Positions 6,474-9,978 of a DNA stretch of 9,978 nucleotides are shown in pieces. Source of the DNA: Bacteroidota bacterium (GTDB taxonomy: Bacteria > Bacteroidota > Ignavibacteria > UBA10030 > UBA8401); contig JAVBYA010000179.1 of assembly GCA_030824295.1 (NCBI GenBank), forward strand, positions 1 through 9,978, written 5' to 3'. Numbering within the stretch: the stretch's first letter is position 1; the number at the start of each line of letters is the position of its first letter. The translations under genes were made by a program, and so were the position numbers. The notes below the pieces were generated by a model that did no database searches, was not told the DNA's origin, and saw only the letters and a list, made by a program, of their open reading frames with translations.

Positions 6474-7940
6474 ATGAACCGTCTCCCTTTTCCAATAGCG
6501 CTCATTCTGTTCCTCGCGCCGGTCCTGCTCTCCGCTCAGGACCAAGTCAAGTCCATTCACCAGCAGGAATGGGAATACTACAACTCCCATCCGGAGGCGA
6601 TCCCAGCACCGGTCCCGGCCCCTGCGCAGCCGCACAGAATGGAAAAACGTTCAGCGCTCTCGACGATGGTGTATGGCTTCCATCCTTATTGGATGAACGG
6701 GACGGAAGGGAACTATCAGTACGATCTCCTCACCCATCTCGCATATTTCTCGGCGGATGTCGACCCTGTCACAGGGAATTTCTCCTCCACCCATAATTAC
6801 TCCTCGGCTGCCGTCATCAATCAAGCGAAGATCGCCGGTGTGAAGGTGCACCTCACGGTCGTCCTCTTCTCCAAGCATGACTCCCTCTGGGCGAAACAAT
6901 CCCGGCAGGATAATCTAGTGAACAATATCCTCGCAAAGGTGAAGGAACGGGATATTGCCGGTGTGAACATCGACTTTGAAAGCATGAAGAGCACCGACGC
7001 CATACCGTTCCGGAAATTCATCCTGCAGCTCGGCGATACCCTTCGGAAGCACAATAAGAAACTGTCGGTGGAGCTGTTCGCGGTGGACTGGAGCACCGTG
7101 ATGCCCGCTTCCTTCTTCACCGCGGTGGACAGTCTTGTGGAGAGCTATTTCATTATGCTCTACGCCTACTATTATAGCGGCAGCAGCACCGCCGGACCGA
7201 ATGCGCCCCTCATGCCCACCTCCTCCACGAGTTATCGGCATATCCTCCGGACCATCAAATACTATCTGGACCTCGGCGTGCCTGCGTCCAAGCTTATTGC
7301 AGGACTTCCGTATTACGGCATCGACTGGCCCGTGTCGAGCAGCGCCAGAATGGCCGCTGCGACTGCGTCCGGCTCATCCCGATTCTATAATGCGGTAAAG
7401 GACAATTACCTGGACACGATGAAGAGCGAGAATGTTTTTTTTGATGCGACCTTCTCCACACCGTGGTACCGGTATCAGAGCGCGGCAGGGTGGAGGCAGA
7501 CCTGGCATGACGACTCTCTCTCGCTTGCCCGCAAATACGATTCCGTGATGGTCAAGAAGGTCGGCGGTGTGGGAATGTGGGCGCTCGGTTACGATGCGCC
7601 GCATAAGGAACTCTGGAACCTGCTCCGCGCGAAATTCACTTCACCCAATAGTGTGACGGATGCGCCGATCCTTCCGCGCAGCACCGAACTGCTGCAGAAC
7701 TACCCCAATCCCTTCAATCCGGTGACCAGCATCCGGTATCAAACTGCCACATCCGGGATCGTATCTCTGAAGGTCTACGACATGCTCGGCCGGAATGTCG
7801 CTGTACTGGTCAACGGACAGCGCCCGGCAGGTGAAAACAGCGTACAGTTCGTCGCATCCCACCTTCCGAGCGGGATCTATTTCTATACCCTGCGCTCCGG
7901 CTCATACACCCAAACCCGCAAGATGGTCCTTGTAAAATAA
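6474..7940 (+). CDS. GH18 (chitinase-like) glycoside hydrolase, T9SS cargo
   Basis: The frame is open from an earlier ATG at 6408, but the ATG at 6474 is chosen because it gives a clean signal peptide (hydrophobic core ~6-19, cleavage LSA-Q after 21); the earlier start would add a second hydrophobic stretch. The protein is then 488 residues. A proline-rich linker (PAPVPAPAQP, near 45) precedes a GH18 TIM barrel at ~65-380: MVYGFHPYWM (65-74), GVNIDFE (163-169, with the presumed acid E169), MLYAYYYS (228-235), LIAGLPYYG and VGMWALGYD (W369). The N-D-E form of the motif resembles the YaaH/SleL-type GH18 enzymes, which hydrolyse GlcNAc-containing peptidoglycan or chitin-like chains. The usual first Asp of D-x-x-D-x-D-x-E is Ala here. 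NYPNPFNP (from 409) and a sorting domain close the protein. A retaining endo- or exo-beta-N-acetylglucosaminidase is likely, substrate unproven. Confidence 0.9.
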   Translation: MNRLPFPIALILFLAPVLLSAQDQVKSIHQQEWEYYNSHPEAIPAPVPAPAQPHRMEKRSALSTMVYGFHPYWMNGTEGNYQYDLLTHLAYFSADVDPVTGNFSSTHNYSSAAVINQAKIAGVKVHLTVVLFSKHDSLWAKQSRQDNLVNNILAKVKERDIAGVNIDFESMKSTDAIPFRKFILQLGDTLRKHNKKLSVELFAVDWSTVMPASFFTAVDSLVESYFIMLYAYYYSGSSTAGPNAPLMPTSSTSYRHILRTIKYYLDLGVPASKLIAGLPYYGIDWPVSSSARMAAATASGSSRFYNAVKDNYLDTMKSENVFFDATFSTPWYRYQSAAGWRQTWHDDSLSLARKYDSVMVKKVGGVGMWALGYDAPHKELWNLLRAKFTSPNSVTDAPILPRSTELLQNYPNPFNPVTSIRYQTATSGIVSLKVYDMLGRNVAVLVNGQRPAGENSVQFVASHLPSGIYFYTLRSGSYTQTRKMVLVK

Positions 7941-7978
7941 CAGAGGACATGAGCTCGCGCGCCCAGTTCTCAGTGATC

Positions 7979-8036
7979 AGCTATCAGACTACAGCTATCA
8001 GACTTAAGATTGATAGACAAAAGATTATAGACTGAT
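7979..8036. repeat. Degenerate 14-15-bp tandem repeat
   Basis: AGCTATCAGACT occurs at 7979-7990 and again at 7993-8004 (period 14), followed by two diverged copies starting AGATTGATAGAC and AGATTATAGACT. It sits just after the GH18 gene, in DNA with no open coding frame of note and no clear terminator. It looks like decayed simple repeat sequence. Confidence 0.6.
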
Positions 8037-8430
8037 GCTGCACCACGTCCCTGCGTGTTTGGAATGTGTGATCTTGCAATCTAATCATGCTCTTTCCATT
8101 CCTTTCTGCATTTTCTGCGTAATCTGTGTGACAGCTTGTTGCATTTTCCCCCGCGCATCGACTTGCTTAGCTTCTTGTTCTTCTTTTTCTTTTCTGCGTT
8201 TATCTGCGGGAACGCTCCTTTGTATTTGTTCTTGCTGTTCGACTTGCGCCATTTTGGAATTTGAAATCTTGTAATTTGATAATGCTCTTTCGATTTCTTT
8301 CTGCGTCACTCTGATTGATCTGCGGGATTGTTCTTGCATTTTCTCTTGCTCATCGACTTGCGCTAATTTTTCAATCTTGTAATCTTGCAATCCAATAATG
8401 CTCTTTCCATTCCTTTCTGCGTTTATCTGC

Positions 8431-8488
8431 TTCCGCCCCCAAGATATTACAGGGCGGAATGCCGCCATGTAACAATGCAGAGGCGGCA
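8431..8488. mobile_element. 58-bp double stem-loop element inserted in a repeat unit
   Basis: It separates ATCTGC from GGGAACGC, which are contiguous in the units at 8202 and 8591. It consists of two abutting 29-bp hairpins: TTCCGCCC/GGGCGGAA (8431-8438 with 8452-8459, 13-nt loop) and TGCCGCC/GGCGGCA (8460-8466 with 8482-8488, 15-nt loop). The first loop holds TTACA and the second TGTAA, so the loops can pair. No target-site duplication is seen. It resembles REP/REPIN-type non-autonomous elements moved by RAYT (TnpA-REP) transposases, but none is encoded here, so the mobility call is inference. Confidence 0.55.
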
Positions 8489-8752
8489 GGGAACGCTCCT
8501 TTGTATTTGTTCTTGCTGTTCGACTTGCGCCATTTTGGAATTTGCAATCTTGTAATTTGATAATGCTCTTTTGATTTCTTTTCTGCGTTGATCTGCGGGA
8601 ACGCTCATTTGTATTTGTTCTTGCTGTTCGACTTGCGCCATTATGGAATTTGCGATCTTGTAATTTGATAATGCTCTTTCGATTTCTTTCTGCGTTATTC
8701 TGCGCAATCTGCGGGACGCTTCTTAGCATTTGTTCATGCGCATCGACTTGCT

Positions 8753-8797
8753 ATAATTTGCAATTTGATAATTGTTAATTGCTAATTGATAATTGTT
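8753..8797. repeat. AT-rich AATT repeat tail
   Basis: Six AATT words occur in 45 bp with a spacing of 7-8 bp, in variants of TAATTTG and AATTGTT. They merge into the last degenerate unit of the tandem array. Such DNA should be flexible and easily melted; no function is evident. Confidence 0.5.
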
Positions 8798-8845
8798 CTC
8801 TCGTGTGCATTCCATCACACCCCGCCTGAACCATATCTTCATATA

Positions 8846-8877
8846 GTTGTTGCCCCGCGCTCCGGAATGTAGGTTTG
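8846..8877 (+). promoter_or_regulatory. Bacteroidota-type promoter for the beta-propeller gene
   Basis: GTTG (8846-8849), a 20-bp spacer, then TAGGTTTG (8870-8877) fits the -33 TTTG / -7 TAnnTTTG promoter form known for the Bacteroidota primary sigma factor, with the -33 box one base off. Transcription would start near 8882-8884, about 30 nt before the ATG at 8913. An AAAGG lies 3 nt before that ATG, too close to be a strong ribosome binding site. Confidence 0.55.
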
Positions 8878-8912
8878 ATGGTTCCTTACCCCTTCCATCA
8901 TCCTAAAGGCCT

Positions 8913-9978
8913 ATGAAGACCGTTCACTCCCTGCTTCTCTTTGTTCTCCTGACACCTTTCCTTTTTTCTCAGACACTCCTGCCGGAGTTCGTCGGCACCA
9001 ACGGCGATGTCACAGCCGTCACCGCTGCCGGGAACTCCGTCTATATCGGCGGGACATTCTCTGCGGTCAGCTTCACCAGCGGAACCGGCACACTGCTCGA
9101 TACCGCAACCGGGGAGGCGGACCGTTCCTTTCCGAAGTTCAACGACCGTATTCTGAGCATCGTCACGGACGGAGCGGGAGGGTGGTTCGTCGGAGGGTTG
9201 TTCACGCATGTGCAGGGGTATCCCATCAAGCATCTGGCCCATATCAATGCAGACAGGACTGTCGATACCCTGTTCAATATGAACATGGGAGGCTTCGTCT
9301 ATACCATCCACCGGTTCGATTCGCTGCTGTATCTCGGCGGCGTCTTCCAGACCGTGAACGGCATCACCCGCAATCATATCGCTGCCGTGAATCATATCAC
9401 CCGTCAGCTGACGCCGTGGAACCCGAACGCGAATAATATCGTCACGGCCGTTTATGCGCGGCAGGGATACGTCCTGGCGGGAGGATACTTCACTGCGATC
9501 GGCGGACAGACGCAGCTTACCGTTGCGGCATTGGACCCGGTCACAGCTCTACGATTGCCGAAATTCCTGAATGCCACCGGCGGAAGCATCGGCATCACGC
9601 ATGTGAAACGGTTCGTGGAATCGAACAGACGTATCTATTTCGGCGGGATCTTCTCGCAGATCGACGGTGCACTCCGCACGAATCTTTGCGCGGTGGATAC
9701 CGGCACGCTGGGGGTGGATTCCCTCTGGAATCCCGGCGCCGCCTACAACGGCTTCGGCATCAATGACATGATGGCCTCCGGGGACCGCGTCTATGTCGCC
9801 GGGATGTTCAGCACCATCGCCGGAACACCGCGGAACAATCTTGCCGCGCTGGACACTGCCACCGCTGCCGCAAAGAACTGGAACCCGAATCCGAACGCCG
9901 ATACCTGGTCCATGACGTTCGTCGGTGCACGCCTCGCCGTAGGAGGGATGTTCAGCACCATCGGCGGGAAACAACGGA
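8913..9978 (+). CDS. DUF5122 (delta-60)-like beta-propeller surface protein, 5' part only
   Basis: The frame runs from the ATG at 8913 to the end of the window (355 codons) without a stop, so the C-terminus is missing. Residues 1-20 are a signal peptide (LLLFVLLTPFLFS-Q). Afterwards seven repeats are visible, each with a [VIL]-x-[VILF]-[GA]-G-x-F core; the F falls at 49, 97, 145, 193, 247, 299 and 347, mostly a 48-residue period. Full repeats read like GG-x-F-x-x-I-x-G, R-N-x-[IL]-A-A-[LV]-[DN], then W-N-P-N-[AP]-N. This is the pattern of DUF5122/delta-60 propeller repeats in large exported Bacteroidota proteins. Binding partner unknown; a structural or adhesive surface role is typical. By analogy with its neighbours a T9SS sorting domain is expected at the missing C-terminus. 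The start fits the upstream TAGGTTTG promoter and the signal peptide. Confidence 0.88.
   Translation, partial: MKTVHSLLLFVLLTPFLFSQTLLPEFVGTNGDVTAVTAAGNSVYIGGTFSAVSFTSGTGTLLDTATGEADRSFPKFNDRILSIVTDGAGGWFVGGLFTHVQGYPIKHLAHINADRTVDTLFNMNMGGFVYTIHRFDSLLYLGGVFQTVNGITRNHIAAVNHITRQLTPWNPNANNIVTAVYARQGYVLAGGYFTAIGGQTQLTVAALDPVTALRLPKFLNATGGSIGITHVKRFVESNRRIYFGGIFSQIDGALRTNLCAVDTGTLGVDSLWNPGAAYNGFGINDMMASGDRVYVAGMFSTIAGTPRNNLAALDTATAAAKNWNPNPNADTWSMTFVGARLAVGGMFSTIGGKQR

Larger units (their letters stand above)
8060..8802. repeat. Tandem array of 105-116-bp intergenic repeat units
   Basis: Units begin at ATCTGCGGG or a variant, at 8122 (80 bp, shortened), 8202 (116 bp), 8318 (107 bp), 8425 (108 bp plus a 58-bp insert), 8591 (116 bp) and 8707 (degenerate). 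A partial unit lies at 8060-8121. The units at 8202, 8425 and 8591 agree over a 105-bp core with only about 3-5 differences, so they duplicated recently. Those at 8122, 8318 and 8707 form a second, more diverged class with CATCGACTTG in place of GTTCGACTTG. The unit contains CTGCG-T, AATCTTGTAATTTG and AATGCTCTTT blocks. On the minus strand two frames stay open across parts of the array, but I judge it non-coding. Confidence 0.85.

Noticed and set aside
8035..8274. Small Cys- and Ser-rich + strand gene of 79 codons
   Set aside because: It lies in the tandem repeat array and its apparent hydrophobic character comes from T-rich repeat DNA. No promoter or ribosome binding site supports it.
8447..8707. 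86-codon minus-strand gene in the repeat array
   Set aside because: It is a second open frame through the same tandem units as the 214-codon frame, with no ribosome binding site or recognisable domain. Repeat DNA poor in stops explains it.
8060..8802. CRISPR array
   Set aside because: The repeated units are 105-116 bp and contiguous, with no short conserved repeat alternating with unique spacers, and no cas gene is in the window.

Overview
The window reads as chromosomal DNA from an FCB-group bacterium (Bacteroidota/Chlorobiota, most likely an Ignavibacteria- or Kapabacteria-like lineage). Four of the six genes end in the window, and each of those four ends in the same roughly 85-residue type IX secretion (T9SS) type A sorting domain, with the NYPNPFNP motif, a conserved [DN]-x-[LV]-G-[RQ]-[EN]-V core and a terminal basic residue. 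That wording of the motif, together with the LPVEL-SSF linker module in two of the genes, is typical of these lineages. The lineage call is an inference from protein style, because there is no rRNA or core marker gene here.

Layout: all six genes are on the + strand. (1) 1-794 is the 3' end of a surface protein. (2) 853-2160 is a LamG-domain surface protein whose C-terminal ~200 residues are paralogous to gene 1; the two are probably co-transcribed, and an intrinsic terminator follows at 2267-2304. (3) 2488-4155 is an unrecognised secreted protein with degenerate D-x-x-G-N / W-[DN]-x-x-W repeats, with a candidate promoter and two palindromes upstream. (4) 4316-6235 is a GHL10-type glycosidase-like protein with a golvesin/xanthan-lyase-like domain. 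(5) 6474-7940 is a GH18 chitinase-like protein. (6) 8913 to the window end is the N-terminal part of a DUF5122-like beta-propeller protein; it has no stop inside the window.

The two TIM-barrel glycosidase-like genes (4 and 5) are each preceded by a copy of a 41-bp intergenic element (39/41 identical) built around a 22-bp perfect palindrome. This suggests common control of a pair of extracellular glycan-active enzymes, possibly acting on GlcNAc polymers such as chitin or peptidoglycan. The second copy has extra arms that make a 42-bp near-perfect hairpin.

The gene-free stretch 7941-8912 is unusual. It holds a degenerate 14-15-bp repeat cluster, then an array of 105-116-bp tandem units in two subfamilies. 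One unit is interrupted exactly by a 58-bp element made of two abutting 29-bp stem-loops with complementary loops. An AT-rich AATT repeat tail and a Bacteroidota-type promoter for gene 6 follow.

No T9SS machinery, transporter, regulator, tRNA, transposase or CRISPR array is visible. The locus is best described as a cluster of exported surface proteins with structured intergenic repeats.
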